NCBI GenBank assembly: GCA_040218415.1
Contig: JAVJRN010000068.1
Coordinates: 1 to 61,025 of the forward strand
Direction: 5' to 3'
DNA: 61,025 nucleotides
DNA from: JAVJRN01 sp040218415
Lineage (GTDB): Bacteria; Bacteroidota; Bacteroidia; Cytophagales; Cyclobacteriaceae
This document shows positions 8,995 through 18,840 of this stretch, in pieces. Both the position numbers and the translations under genes were made by a program. The first letter of the stretch is position 1. Each line of letters begins with the position of its first letter. The notes below the pieces were generated by a model, which worked only from the letters and a program-made list of their open reading frames with translations, had not been told where the DNA came from and searched no databases.

Positions 8995-10905
8995 TTATTC
9001 TTTTCGCATTCTTGTCGTGAATACTCCTTCATTTGTCAAAACCTCAACGAGATACAAACCTGACTTAAGTTTAGCTACATTGAAAGTCGCCTCTTTCGAT
9101 TTCATCACTTCCTGACCATTCATAGCAAAGACTCTAACCTGACTTATTCCTTCATAACCGCTAATGGTCACGGTATTGATTGCTGGATTAGGATAAAGAA
9201 CCAACGAGTTGTTAAAATCAATAGAAAGAGCAAAACACACATCACCTACGCCATCTCCGTCTTCATCCTCTTGACCTGGATTTGGTACATTTGGACAATT
9301 ATCCTGCGAGTCAGGGATACCATCTTCATCTGTATCAGCAGCACCTACTCCCGCAAAGCCAACATCTATTTGGTTGGTATTGAGTCCAAGAATATGATCG
9401 GTTACAGCGTCCTTGTTAGCTTCCCAAGCTGTTTTAGCCGCTGGGAACCAGTTTAGATCTCCCAAAGGCACGTTAATTTCTAATGAACCACTAAGCAAGT
9501 CTTCGTTATTATACACACCATTAAATACAGGCCAAGCATTGTTTTGACCTACATTTCCATCAAGGTCCCAAAAATACTGAGGAAGATCAGCAGGCTCTGT
9601 TAATTTATCAGGATTTGGATATTTCAAACCATCTCTTAGGAAAGTAATAAATGCCCACTCTGCATACTCTGCAGACTTTGTGTAGATACGGTCATCAGAC
9701 CATTGAGGATCAATATCGTAGGTCATTGCACTGTATTTGAAATTCGGGAACTCTGGCGTATTGAATATGAGCGATTCCTTAGATTTAGCTTTAGCAAATT
9801 CTAAAGAGAATGCAGGGTTAGGATCTTCTGCACTTTCTCCCTGGAAGTTGCCTGTCCAATACGCTTCAGGTACTGTTTCATCCCAGAAAAATGGTTGAAA
9901 AAAAGCAGGCTCAAATCCTATCACTTTTAATGTGTCATTCCATTTGCCCAACACGTCGTACCATGCTGGCATTTTATGCGATGAATTATTGGCAAAAAAG
10001 TTGATATCAGTCAAAGCGTTAGCTGAAGTTAAAGTATCAGCCATTACAATGGATCTTAGAGGATAATTTGGATCTTCCTGTGGTCCAACTTGTCCCAATT
10101 GTAATGGAATTGTACTGCTATCAAAAAACAGATTGTTTGTTACATATGTCGAGTCGTTACGAATGGTTCCGACCAATTCTGCTCTTTGTCTGATGATCGT
10201 ATTGTGATTCATGTATATAAAGCCGTGGTTGAAATTACCCCTCCAGCCAAGAATAAAAACAGGACCAAAATCTATAAATGTATTGTTCTCTATCCATAAT
10301 CTTTTGAGTGGCTCATCTCTAGGTAGGCGAATAAAATTACCTCCTCCTTGGGCGTTCATATTTCCTGCTCTCAGCCATATGCTATTGGTCATGTACAACT
10401 CGCAATCCTTTGTTGTGTTTCCGTATTGAAATTGAAAATTGCCGCTACCAACTGGATCTATCACGCAGTTATCTACTGTAACCACTGATCCGTCAGAATT
10501 GATGACCGAAATTCTTGGTCCTAACTGCCCTTCAGAATTTGCATTCATCAGGTAGATATTTTTGAGCGTCAAATTTCCGCTTATAGTAAAAAGTCTGGCT
10601 AACGTAGCACCACCAGCATCGGTTCCTACCTGAAGAGTCGGTGCAAAGACAGAAGGATCCTCTGGAAAGTGAATATTCATAGCATCCCCTACAATATGGA
10701 TATCACCCTCAATAAGTAATATATTATTGGTAGTGTATATACCATTTGCTGATAATTTATAAATAACCCCATCCCCATTTGCGGTGATGGCCGCATCTAG
10801 CGTTCCTATTCCTGACTCCACCACTAGGGTGTCTCTATCTTGTCCAATTGATAACTGACAGGTCATCAACATTGAAAGTAATATTAAGTAGTGTTTCATC
10901 TTCAT
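8995..10905 (-). CDS. Secreted beta-helix protein with thrombospondin type 3 repeat and T9SS sorting domain
   Basis: The 636-residue protein has a signal peptide ending at SIG-Q21, then a right-handed parallel beta-helix-like region (about 40-300) with repeated short hydrophobic strands and asparagine ladders such as IENNTFIDFGP and YMNHNTII. A region of unknown fold follows (about 300-520), then a calcium-binding TSP3-type segment (DTDEDGIPDSQDNCP, EDEDGDGVGD) and a T9SS type A domain (about 565-636). It is encoded 52 bases after the TonB-dependent receptor, in the place where SusD would normally be. It could bind glycan at the surface and feed the receptor, or be a lyase or epimerase-like enzyme; I see no catalytic signature that decides this. 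Confidence 0.75.
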   Translation of the reverse strand: MKMKHYLILLSMLMTCQLSIGQDRDTLVVESGIGTLDAAITANGDGVIYKLSANGIYTTNNILLIEGDIHIVGDAMNIHFPEDPSVFAPTLQVGTDAGGATLARLFTISGNLTLKNIYLMNANSEGQLGPRISVINSDGSVVTVDNCVIDPVGSGNFQFQYGNTTKDCELYMTNSIWLRAGNMNAQGGGNFIRLPRDEPLKRLWIENNTFIDFGPVFILGWRGNFNHGFIYMNHNTIIRQRAELVGTIRNDSTYVTNNLFFDSSTIPLQLGQVGPQEDPNYPLRSIVMADTLTSANALTDINFFANNSSHKMPAWYDVLGKWNDTLKVIGFEPAFFQPFFWDETVPEAYWTGNFQGESAEDPNPAFSLEFAKAKSKESLIFNTPEFPNFKYSAMTYDIDPQWSDDRIYTKSAEYAEWAFITFLRDGLKYPNPDKLTEPADLPQYFWDLDGNVGQNNAWPVFNGVYNNEDLLSGSLEINVPLGDLNWFPAAKTAWEANKDAVTDHILGLNTNQIDVGFAGVGAADTDEDGIPDSQDNCPNVPNPGQEDEDGDGVGDVCFALSIDFNNSLVLYPNPAINTVTISGYEGISQVRVFAMNGQEVMKSKEATFNVAKLKSGLYLVEVLTNEGVFTTRMRKE

Positions 10906-10957
10906 ATTCGTTTTAGGTTTATTTAATTTATTGTTAAAAAGTAATTATCTGATTGAT

Positions 10958-13900
10958 TTAAAATCTATATCGTAAACCAAGTTCTGCGTTGGTTCCATAA
11001 CTAACCTCATTTGTAGGTCTTGGATCTCCCCGAAAAGATTGACCCTCAACGAAGTTGGTCAGGTTACCAAAGTTTCCAAGGAATTGAAGTGTCCCCGGAA
11101 GACGCTTGAAAGGGAACTTGTATTGAATTTGTAAATCCAATCTTGAAAAGTCTCTTACTATAACGTCACGCAACGGATTATTTTGATTGATACTCGTGAT
11201 ATTGTCTCCATTATATTGGTAAGAAAGCCATACATTGAAACCAGAATTTTCAAAACCAAGTGACACATTTCCTATATGTCTAGGTTGATCTACCATTCTG
11301 TCTTCCAAAACCTCGTCGATCCGTACAGTTTGAGCAAATGGTCTCTCTCCCTCTACTGTTACTGTCACTTGCTCAGTATATGATCTATTATACACCGTCT
11401 GAGATTGCGTATAGGTATAGTTCACATTCAATGTGAAAAAATTGAAAGGCTTTGGTAAATAATAAAATGCAGTTTGCCATTCTAGTTCTGCACCGGTCAA
11501 ATATATATCGTATGGATGGTTTTCAACTAGTGTCACATCTACGCCATCACCTGCTTGAAACCAGGGCTCAATTACAGGATCCGAGGATACTCTGGGATAA
11601 CTTCTCGTCCAAATCTTATCTTCTACCGTTTTATAAAATCCATTGACAGAAAACAACCCTACCTTATTGGCATGGAAGGTCATCTGAGCATCGAAGCTTT
11701 TCCATAACTCTGTTTTCAAATTAGGATTCCTGGTCTCAAATGTTCCAGGCGTATCTTGTTGATCGGCATAAACGTTTGGAGTAATTTGACCGAAACTTGG
11801 TCTGTTGATAGAATGTGTATAGGATAGATGGACGTAGAACCAATCAGTTGGTTTGATCCTTGCGTGTATCATTGGTAGGAAAAAGTTATCCGTTCGGTTG
11901 GCACTGGAATCAGTTCCAAGAACAGTTTCATTATAGTATGGCAAAGCTGTAGCAAATGGTTCTGCTGCGACAAGCCCATTCAAGTCAGCGTCAGTGCGCT
12001 CATAGCGGACTCCAGGTAAAAACATAAATTTCTTACCGAAATTCAATTCGGTCATGATGTAGCCCGCATAGTACTCTTCGGTAACATCCGTGTTATTGTA
12101 AAATGAATTTCGTACGTTTTGCACGTAGCTAAGACGTTGGAACACTCCACCTGTTAGCTCTTCAATTTTGGCAGGTCCGAGTGCATACACTGAATCAGAC
12201 CAACTCTCCCACCAGCGACTGGTTTCTTCCAATTTCTCCAGACTGTATTGTTGCCCTAGTAGGTCAACTGGAGATTGTCCATCTTCAAAGCCCTCTAAGG
12301 TATGGTTATAATCTCCTCCGTCTTGCGAGGGGTGAACCACTAATTCAGGAAATTTATCATACCAGTATTGGTAATTTTGCCTACTCATGTTCATACTCCC
12401 ACTGATTTGATCGCTCGTTTGTTTGGTTAACCGATAACGCCCGCCTGCCTTCACATACCCCTCTGCGAAACCTAGGTTAATAGGCAACTTCAAATCGATA
12501 TTGGCGGAAACCTCCTCTCTATCACTTATGCTTTCGCGTATACCAAAACCACTCTTTCTATAGTCCTGTGGACCGAGATTCGTCCCCTCATCAAATCTGG
12601 ATATTATTTTCCTAGGATCAATAGTTCTGTTTACAGCAGTATCTGCAAGATCTTCCAGGAATTGGGTATTACTATCAGGTATGACACTGGTGAAGCCCCA
12701 ATTTCTTCTGTTCAAGCTTTCGCTGGTTCTGGTAGAATAGGTTGCTCCATAATTTACTTGCAGTTTATTCAATCCAGGAACAGTCGTCTCTCCACGAAAT
12801 GCTAAATGCAAGTTTTTCTTTTCATCAATCGGATCTAATGTGAAATTTCTATTTTCTGATGCAGATCCTGCCGATAAGCCACTAATTGATCTTGATTGCA
12901 CACGCTCTGAAAAATTTGCCCATGCATAGATACCATTGAACTTTAGTCTGGTAAAATCTCCTAAATCATAATCCAAGGTCAAGTTCAATGATCGCCTCGT
13001 ATTGACACGTTCATTCCAACTTAAATTAACACTACTTGGCAATAGTTTATCTATTTCATTGCCAAAGTTGTAATAACCAACACCCAGAATTTCAGAACTT
13101 CTGTTGGATTGTTCTGCTACCCCTGTAAAGGATAAGCCAAGCTTATTATCGAAGAAGCGATTGCTTACCTGACCAACGTATTTATAAATATTAGTTGCTT
13201 GAGATTTTGTGTTGTAGCCCCCTTGTACCAGAGCATTAGCATGGAATCCCTTGCGGATTCTAGAACTGCTTAAATTGATAGCTCCAGCCACTGCCGTACC
13301 CTCCATATCTGCCGTAATGGCCTTGAAAACTTCAGCTCCAGAAATGGCAAATTGTGAAATACTACTCAGTATGCCTTGTCCTCCTGCTACGTTGACACCA
13401 TCTACGGTCACGTTGGTATAACCAGGAGACAAACCTCTAACCGCTAATTGGTTTCCTTCACCCCCACTTCGGTTGACAGATATTCCTGGTAACCTACCAA
13501 TAGCTTCTACGGCATTGGCATCAGGATTTTCTTGAATTCTATTCGCTGATACGACATTGACCAGCGTGTTCGAGTTGATTTGTTTTTTCTGGGCTTCTAT
13601 TTGGCCTGCTGCCTGCCCAGTAATAACTACTTCATCAAGTGTTTCTAAATTCGTTTCAAGCTTAATTACAAAGTCTCGTTTATCTCCAACGAGAACTTCT
13701 TGAGAAGTATAACCAACGAAACCAACAACAAGTATTGATTCCTCTCCAGGAACTAGTAAGCTGAAATTACCGTCATAATCAGCAAGCATACCATCGTACC
13801 CACCTTTAATCTGTATGGTCGCTCCAAATAGCCCCTCACCAGTTTCCTTATCAAGCACCTTTCCTTCAACTCTAATTTGCTCAGAACCACTTTGAGCAGA

Positions 13901-14047
13901 AACTAAAAAAGGAAATAAAAACACTATTAACAAATAGCCTATTTTTGATTTGGTGGCGACAGAATTGAATCTTTCAATGTTCAATTTTTGCATTCGGTAT
14001 ACCAGTTTATTTACAAGTCTTACAATTTTCATTTTATCCACGATCAC
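10958..14047 (-). CDS. TonB-dependent receptor with carboxypeptidase-regulatory-like N-terminus
   Basis: The 1029-residue outer-membrane receptor has a late signal peptide (about 34-52, ending LVSAQ), a CarboxypepD_reg-like domain (about 58-135), a plug (about 150-265, containing GRLPGISVNRSGGEG, QLAVRGL and VTVDGVNV) and a 22-strand barrel ending in the terminal aromatic of GLRYRF. It would import oligosaccharides released by the surface lyase using TonB energy. The plug resembles the TonB-receptor type with the PDANAVEAIGRLPG pattern rather than classical SusC, and no SusD gene is present; the beta-helix protein downstream takes that position. The start is uncertain: a shorter start at MKIVRL (residue 6) would leave a more usual leader. 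Site S2 stands 76 bases upstream. Confidence 0.92.
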   Translation of the reverse strand: MIVDKMKIVRLVNKLVYRMQKLNIERFNSVATKSKIGYLLIVFLFPFLVSAQSGSEQIRVEGKVLDKETGEGLFGATIQIKGGYDGMLADYDGNFSLLVPGEESILVVGFVGYTSQEVLVGDKRDFVIKLETNLETLDEVVITGQAAGQIEAQKKQINSNTLVNVVSANRIQENPDANAVEAIGRLPGISVNRSGGEGNQLAVRGLSPGYTNVTVDGVNVAGGQGILSSISQFAISGAEVFKAITADMEGTAVAGAINLSSSRIRKGFHANALVQGGYNTKSQATNIYKYVGQVSNRFFDNKLGLSFTGVAEQSNRSSEILGVGYYNFGNEIDKLLPSSVNLSWNERVNTRRSLNLTLDYDLGDFTRLKFNGIYAWANFSERVQSRSISGLSAGSASENRNFTLDPIDEKKNLHLAFRGETTVPGLNKLQVNYGATYSTRTSESLNRRNWGFTSVIPDSNTQFLEDLADTAVNRTIDPRKIISRFDEGTNLGPQDYRKSGFGIRESISDREEVSANIDLKLPINLGFAEGYVKAGGRYRLTKQTSDQISGSMNMSRQNYQYWYDKFPELVVHPSQDGGDYNHTLEGFEDGQSPVDLLGQQYSLEKLEETSRWWESWSDSVYALGPAKIEELTGGVFQRLSYVQNVRNSFYNNTDVTEEYYAGYIMTELNFGKKFMFLPGVRYERTDADLNGLVAAEPFATALPYYNETVLGTDSSANRTDNFFLPMIHARIKPTDWFYVHLSYTHSINRPSFGQITPNVYADQQDTPGTFETRNPNLKTELWKSFDAQMTFHANKVGLFSVNGFYKTVEDKIWTRSYPRVSSDPVIEPWFQAGDGVDVTLVENHPYDIYLTGAELEWQTAFYYLPKPFNFFTLNVNYTYTQSQTVYNRSYTEQVTVTVEGERPFAQTVRIDEVLEDRMVDQPRHIGNVSLGFENSGFNVWLSYQYNGDNITSINQNNPLRDVIVRDFSRLDLQIQYKFPFKRLPGTLQFLGNFGNLTNFVEGQSFRGDPRPTNEVSYGTNAELGLRYRF

Positions 14048-14123
14048 ATTATTACTATAATCATATTGATACGGTTATTAAATTGGCATTTTGGTAAGAA
14101 CAAATAAAGAATTATGCCCTCAC

Positions 14124-14155
14124 ATAATTGTCTAGAAAACAGGTGATATCGTCCA
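14124..14155 (+). promoter_or_regulatory. Candidate HTCS operator, site S2
   Basis: It matches S1 (4630-4661) at 31 of 32 positions, with A at 14138 where S1 has T. It lies 76 bases upstream of the receptor gene. The site is written on the plus strand while the gene is on the minus strand, the reverse of S1 with its nearest gene. Either the site works in both orientations or it contains inner symmetry; TCTAGA and GATATC inside it are palindromes. Confidence 0.65.
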
Positions 14156-14590
14156 GACTAAGAAGAGAATGTGTTCAAGCAGCTAAAAAAGCGCTCTATT
14201 CGCTCTAATCACATTAAGTCATACAACCCTAGTTTTCAATATTATCCTGAAGTTTGACCCAAAAGGATTTTATCGCCATGATTTAAGCTGAAGCGATTGG
14301 TATCCCAGTCGAAAAAATTAGCCTAAACGCGTTTATGAAAACTTATCTTAGTTGGAGTAAACGCTCTATTGATCGCTTTCTGCTGAAAATTGAGAAAGTT
14401 GTAGTTTAATGTTTCCCTCTTCCTATATGAATGGATTAACATCAAATCTAGCCTAAATAGTATCAGGAAGGTTGGAGAATGACTAGGTTGTTTAAGCTTA
14501 CAGATTAAAAATTATAACTTAAAGTACCAAAAACATCCTTATAGGTGGACACTTCTTATTGGTAATTACATTTTTACGACTCAATTACCA
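14156..14590. other. Intergenic stretch between receptor and GH43 genes
   Basis: About 430 bases without a supported gene. A 24-codon frame beginning ATGAAAACTTATC near 14336 (plus) is too short and unlike anything I know. I see no clear terminator for the GH43 transcript. Confidence 0.4.
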
Positions 14591-14595
14591 GATAC

Positions 14596-15927
14596 CTATT
14601 TATCAAACTGGAAGCTATCCAATTCCATGTAGTCATCTTTGCTCCCTTTGAAAAGCAGACACAAATTATCGGTGGTTGTTTGAAATGTTGCTTTCGCCTT
14701 TACCTTTCCTTTTTTGACTTTTACAGTACCTAGTAATTTACCTTCTCGGTCACCTTCCCTTAGCTCGATTTTTCCTTTGGCATTGGCTCGTAAGTACATC
14801 GTGATTTCCGAATATTTCTGTAAGCCATTAATGTTTGGAAAGATGAGATAATCTCCATCATCAATGTCCCTTATTGAAAATCCTCCATTCTCATTTTCTT
14901 TTTTCACGACTCCTGAAGCTTCAAAGTAATCCTCAGCCTCTATTCTTCCTTTGCCTGCTTCATAATTTCCTACTCCGATCAGATCCACCCTTATGGGAGC
15001 AATTTCCCCATTTTCTTTATAATGAATGTAGCTGATGAATGTATCTCGAAAATATCTATTGCCAGTTTGACTGATGTCACAATAAGCAAAGTAGCTCTGG
15101 TTATGCCATTCGAAAAACGAGCCATGTCGTCCTTGCAGAAAACCATTTGGCCATGTCGGGCTTTCCAAACCATCAATAAAACTAGTACTATCCATCACAG
15201 AGCCAACATACTCAAATGGGCCATAGACATTATCTGAAATGGCATAGAAGCAACCCCAAGAAAGGTAATATTTACCGTCTCGGCTGTGCATAAATGGCTT
15301 ATCATCTGTTGGCCTTTTGGTATTGGTGCCGTCCTGATTGTACGGCCCTCTAGGATTGCTAATCTCAATTTTCTTAGGCGCTTCAGCCAATGAGATCATA
15401 TCCTTATTCAGCTTCGCAATGTAATAGTCCCATACTCCAAAAATGATATAGTATTCACCAGCTTCATCCTGAATCAATCCCATATCATATTCATCTGTTG
15501 GGGTCATCTCCTCCGTAAGCAATGGTTTACCCAATGGATCAGTCCATGGGCCTTGAGGTGAATCCGAGACAACTACACCAGACTGCTGATTACCCTCTGA
15601 AAAATACCAGTAATATTTGCCGTTTCGCTTGGCGATATCTGTTGCCCAACAGGAGGAGAATGATTTGCCAATATAAGTATCCTCAGGTTTTAGTACCGAT
15701 TCTAGCTCCCAGTTTACCAGATCATCGGAAGACCAAAGCCACCAATCTTCCATGACAAACTTACTATTCTTAATAGACTTGTCATGTGAAGCAGATAGAT
15801 AAGCCTTTCCATCAATGATTCGAATATGTGGATCATTGGCTCCTTGATTGGGGATGATAGGATTCTGCCCAAATGAAATACACTTTAAAATCAGGGAAAA
15901 AAGAAAAAATAAAAGTATTCTATTCAT
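14596..15927 (-). CDS. GH43-family glycosidase with C-terminal CBM6-like domain
   Basis: The 443-residue protein has a signal peptide ending at SFG-Q21. A five-bladed GH43-type propeller follows (about 22-305) with the catalytic base Asp32 in NDPHIR, a modulator Asp in the TPTDEYDMG segment, the likely acid Glu in GLESPT, and the GRHGSF histidine. Residues about 315-443 form a CBM6-like jelly-roll (KGRIEAEDYFEASGV, DIDDGDYL). GH43 enzymes usually remove beta-xylose or alpha-arabinose; in this locus release of xylose from ulvan oligosaccharides is most likely. It lies downstream of the propeller/GH105 gene with 125 bases between and may be read from the same promoter. No T9SS tail is present, so it is probably periplasmic. 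Confidence 0.85.
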   Translation of the reverse strand: MNRILLFFLFSLILKCISFGQNPIIPNQGANDPHIRIIDGKAYLSASHDKSIKNSKFVMEDWWLWSSDDLVNWELESVLKPEDTYIGKSFSSCWATDIAKRNGKYYWYFSEGNQQSGVVVSDSPQGPWTDPLGKPLLTEEMTPTDEYDMGLIQDEAGEYYIIFGVWDYYIAKLNKDMISLAEAPKKIEISNPRGPYNQDGTNTKRPTDDKPFMHSRDGKYYLSWGCFYAISDNVYGPFEYVGSVMDSTSFIDGLESPTWPNGFLQGRHGSFFEWHNQSYFAYCDISQTGNRYFRDTFISYIHYKENGEIAPIRVDLIGVGNYEAGKGRIEAEDYFEASGVVKKENENGGFSIRDIDDGDYLIFPNINGLQKYSEITMYLRANAKGKIELREGDREGKLLGTVKVKKGKVKAKATFQTTTDNLCLLFKGSKDDYMELDSFQFDK

Positions 15928-16052
15928 TAAATTTTACCCTTTTTCCAAATTAAAGCCTCTCAAATAGCTCTTAATGTCTGTTTTTACTTGGACAGGTGGA
16001 GCTGTAATTGAATTCTGATGACAGTATCGGTTTCATGCTGCATTGATCTTTC

Positions 16053-18563
16053 CTACTTCGAGTCCTGCATTTTGTATATTTCTTTGCCTGCCAATAAAAA
16101 GGCGCCAGTCGCATAAACATGAGATTCTTCTGCCTTGAATGGGTATGGATCTCCTGCTACTTGCTGCACATAGCCCAAACGCCCTTCCTTGTTTACGTTA
16201 TTGCATAATGCTTTCCACGCCTTTTCCACCGCAGGTTGATACTTTTTATCAATGAGTCCGTTGTTGATCCCCCATGCCAAGCCATATGTATAAAACGCAC
16301 TACCGCTAGACTCTCCCATATCTAAGTATTCAGGATCAATCAAGCTTACTCGCCACATACCATCTTCATCCTGTAGTGATAGAAGTTTAGTCGCCATCTC
16401 TTGATACTGCTGTTCGAATTTCCCTCTCGATGGAAAGTCAGCTGGCAACTTAGAAAGTATCCTAGACAACCCAGCTAGTACCCAACCATTCCCTCTAGAC
16501 CAAAAAATCTTAGTTCCGTTATCACTTCGCCTATCAAAATAACGATCATCTCTGAAGTAAAGTGAATCTTCTTTAGAGTATAAATACTCAGACGTCTTCC
16601 ACCATTGTGTGCTCATATAGTCCAAATATTTAGTCTCACCCGTCACTTTCCACATTTGTACAAATGAAGGTGGTGCCATAAATAGTGCATCACACCATGA
16701 CCACCATTCATCCTTATGTGGGCTACCCTTATACCGGACATCTGTATTTTTTTCATATGGCTGTGCCAAATGTATATCCAAGGCCCATTGTGACTTCTCT
16801 ATCATATCCGGATCTTGCTCCATACCGTATAACCATGCCCAGTTGTCAATAATAGCCAATCTATCCGCATGGAATATGTCATCATCAGGTTTCCAATTAT
16901 TCGCCTGACCTATATTGATCATCTCCGCTTTGTAACGGTCTTCTCCCGTAAGCTCATGAAGCGATCTGAGTCCGGTATATAAGGCAGCATAGTGCCAATT
17001 GATAGGCATTTGCATTTTGTGCTCATAACGAGGATTAGATAGCTGCCAATCTGCTGTTTGACGCATGATGTCTATAATAGACGCTTGATTTAGTGGGTCT
17101 TTGATTTCAGGTGAGGCGATATTCATTTTGATGGAAGTGTGATATCGGTCATTAAAGCCCTTACCGAACCTTTTTAAATGTTTGATCCCAAAATGATGAT
17201 AAATTGAATTTTGCATCCACATTACCTGAAGCTGGTTTCCGGCCTTAGCATTTCGCACAGCAAAAGGCCTTATGTTATCTTTTTTTGAGTCCTTTGTAAG
17301 CTCTTCTACCTTCCATGATTTCCCCGAATTTTTGGTTGTCCATTTTTCTATTTCAAAGAATTGCTCACGCTTCACAGAGAGGTACATGATATTAGGATCT
17401 TCATGATCTATATTCAAACCACCACTATAGTTTGGTTCCAATTCTTCAACTCCCTCGGGAGTTTGCGGAAACCATCCTCCTGAGTTAATAAGATCTTGAT
17501 TTACCCACTTGCTACCATCCCAATAAGCACGAGCGTAGATGTGGCTGCTATCATTGGGGAATTTAGCATAGGCAATGACAGGTTTGCCATCATCAAATTG
17601 TGCAATATCCCAATTCCATGACTTAGACTTCCCAATACTCGCATCATAAACCAGATCAGTCTCTGCAGGTGTAATGGGGTCATTTCCTAAAGCTTTGATT
17701 TTGGAGCCATCAGCCTTGTAAAAAACGCCTTCCTTTAAATAGAAATAATAAATACTGTTTTCGTTTTCTTTTCTTGGATGTCCATCTGTGACTGTAAAAT
17801 GTATTTTATCCACTCCGTCAGAGTAAATCTTAGTGTAAGGCCTTCTAAAGCTGTAAATCGGATCAGGCTTAAAAAACACCTTTCCGACAGACCATGTTTC
17901 ACCATTATCATCTGATGTCGAGTAGCTTGGCTTGCCATCCACACCACGCCAGAACAGATAGATACGTCCATCCTCGCTAGATAATTTTATTGGATTCGTG
18001 TAAGTCTGGGTAAAACTCATCTTACCCTTAAAAGCAGGATCATTGAGAAGTAGCTCTTTCGTAGGTTCCCATTCCTCAATGGATTCTGGTAATTTCGCTT
18101 TTGCTAAATAAAGCGGCTGTGGCCCCATAGTATGGGTATTGAAAAACACCAGCAGCTTGCCATCTTCATCAAACAGTAAAGAAGGGTTGTCATGATCGTC
18201 TATTTCTAGATTGTCATATATGACTTTGGACGTAATCTCCTTCGTGTCATGGTCATAATAACCGACATGTATGTCTCCATAATTATCTACCCAGCCGGAA
18301 TACGTTCTTCGGAATTGTCCTTCATGATAGACGGCACGTGGATCAGAGAACCAGCACCAAGCACCATTGAAAGTCATGGATTGGTAGGACTCAGAAGTAG
18401 CACCACTATTTTTCGAGATTTTGGTCTTTACAAATGGCTGAGCCTGTGCAGAAAATTGTAAGCTTAGAAATACCAATAAGCAGATCGAAAGACAAAATAT
18501 CTTTAATGGATCAATAGATATTTTTATTTGAAGCATTCCTTTTAATCGGTTAGTAGCAATCAT
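16053..18563 (-). CDS. Fusion of BNR_4 beta-propeller (PL24/25-like) and GH105 unsaturated uronyl hydrolase
   Basis: The 836-residue protein has a signal peptide ending near SAQA-Q (about residue 42), so a start at Met10 is also possible. Residues about 55-470 form a BNR_4 propeller with His124 in DDHDNP and His144 in NTHTMG, a 20-residue spacing like that I recall for PL25 ulvan lyases. Residues about 485-832 are an alpha/alpha-barrel GH105 domain with Asp625 in WSWCDALFMAPP, FWSRGNGW and SSGSAFYTYGLAWG. GH105 enzymes remove the 4,5-unsaturated uronate that a lyase leaves at the non-reducing end. The fusion would thus join cleavage, or at least chain binding, with the next step. Whether the propeller is active cannot be told from sequence. 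No T9SS tail; probably periplasmic. Confidence 0.87.
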   Translation of the reverse strand: MIATNRLKGMLQIKISIDPLKIFCLSICLLVFLSLQFSAQAQPFVKTKISKNSGATSESYQSMTFNGAWCWFSDPRAVYHEGQFRRTYSGWVDNYGDIHVGYYDHDTKEITSKVIYDNLEIDDHDNPSLLFDEDGKLLVFFNTHTMGPQPLYLAKAKLPESIEEWEPTKELLLNDPAFKGKMSFTQTYTNPIKLSSEDGRIYLFWRGVDGKPSYSTSDDNGETWSVGKVFFKPDPIYSFRRPYTKIYSDGVDKIHFTVTDGHPRKENENSIYYFYLKEGVFYKADGSKIKALGNDPITPAETDLVYDASIGKSKSWNWDIAQFDDGKPVIAYAKFPNDSSHIYARAYWDGSKWVNQDLINSGGWFPQTPEGVEELEPNYSGGLNIDHEDPNIMYLSVKREQFFEIEKWTTKNSGKSWKVEELTKDSKKDNIRPFAVRNAKAGNQLQVMWMQNSIYHHFGIKHLKRFGKGFNDRYHTSIKMNIASPEIKDPLNQASIIDIMRQTADWQLSNPRYEHKMQMPINWHYAALYTGLRSLHELTGEDRYKAEMINIGQANNWKPDDDIFHADRLAIIDNWAWLYGMEQDPDMIEKSQWALDIHLAQPYEKNTDVRYKGSPHKDEWWSWCDALFMAPPSFVQMWKVTGETKYLDYMSTQWWKTSEYLYSKEDSLYFRDDRYFDRRSDNGTKIFWSRGNGWVLAGLSRILSKLPADFPSRGKFEQQYQEMATKLLSLQDEDGMWRVSLIDPEYLDMGESSGSAFYTYGLAWGINNGLIDKKYQPAVEKAWKALCNNVNKEGRLGYVQQVAGDPYPFKAEESHVYATGAFLLAGKEIYKMQDSK

Positions 18564-18637
18564 TATTAGATTTTTATAATGAAAATGAGTTTGTTGAAGC
18601 TAAGAGCAGAGCCTCAACACAATCACTTTAATTTTTT

Positions 18638-18700
18638 AAAAAAAAGGCGGCTCCTTGAGCCGCCTAAGAGCGCCACACTTGGCAGCACCCTACCTTAGTA
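18638..18700 (-). terminator. Strong terminator upstream of the propeller/GH105 gene (element Y)
   Basis: On the minus strand a perfect 8-bp stem, GGCGGCTC/GAGCCGCC (18646-18664), is followed by eight T. Upstream lies CTAAGGTAG, shared with element X at 8803-8890, and CTAAG can pair with CTTAG around a small GCCA/TGGC hairpin. It lies about 530 bases after the oxidoreductase operon and 75 bases before the propeller/GH105 start. It may end the upstream operon, or act as an attenuator in the leader if transcription starts near site S4. Confidence 0.75.
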
Positions 18701-18840
18701 TTTTTCAGAAGAACTCAGATCACTGGCTCGTTTCAGTCGATTAAATAATATTTGAAAAAATCTATTCTTATTTCAATTTTCAAAATTTCCTTCTTTACAA
18801 GGCTGTTTCTTCAAGGTCAAATTAAATAAGCCCGAGTGAA

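Noticed and set aside
10958..14047. Calling the receptor SusC
   Set aside because: The carboxypeptidase-regulatory-like and plug domains fit TonB receptors in general, but no SusD follows and the plug pattern differs from classical SusC.
15995..16010. GGACAGGTGGAGCTG upstream of the GH43 gene as a fifth operator copy
   Set aside because: Only ACAGGTG is shared with the motif; the other parts of the 32-base frame do not match better than chance.
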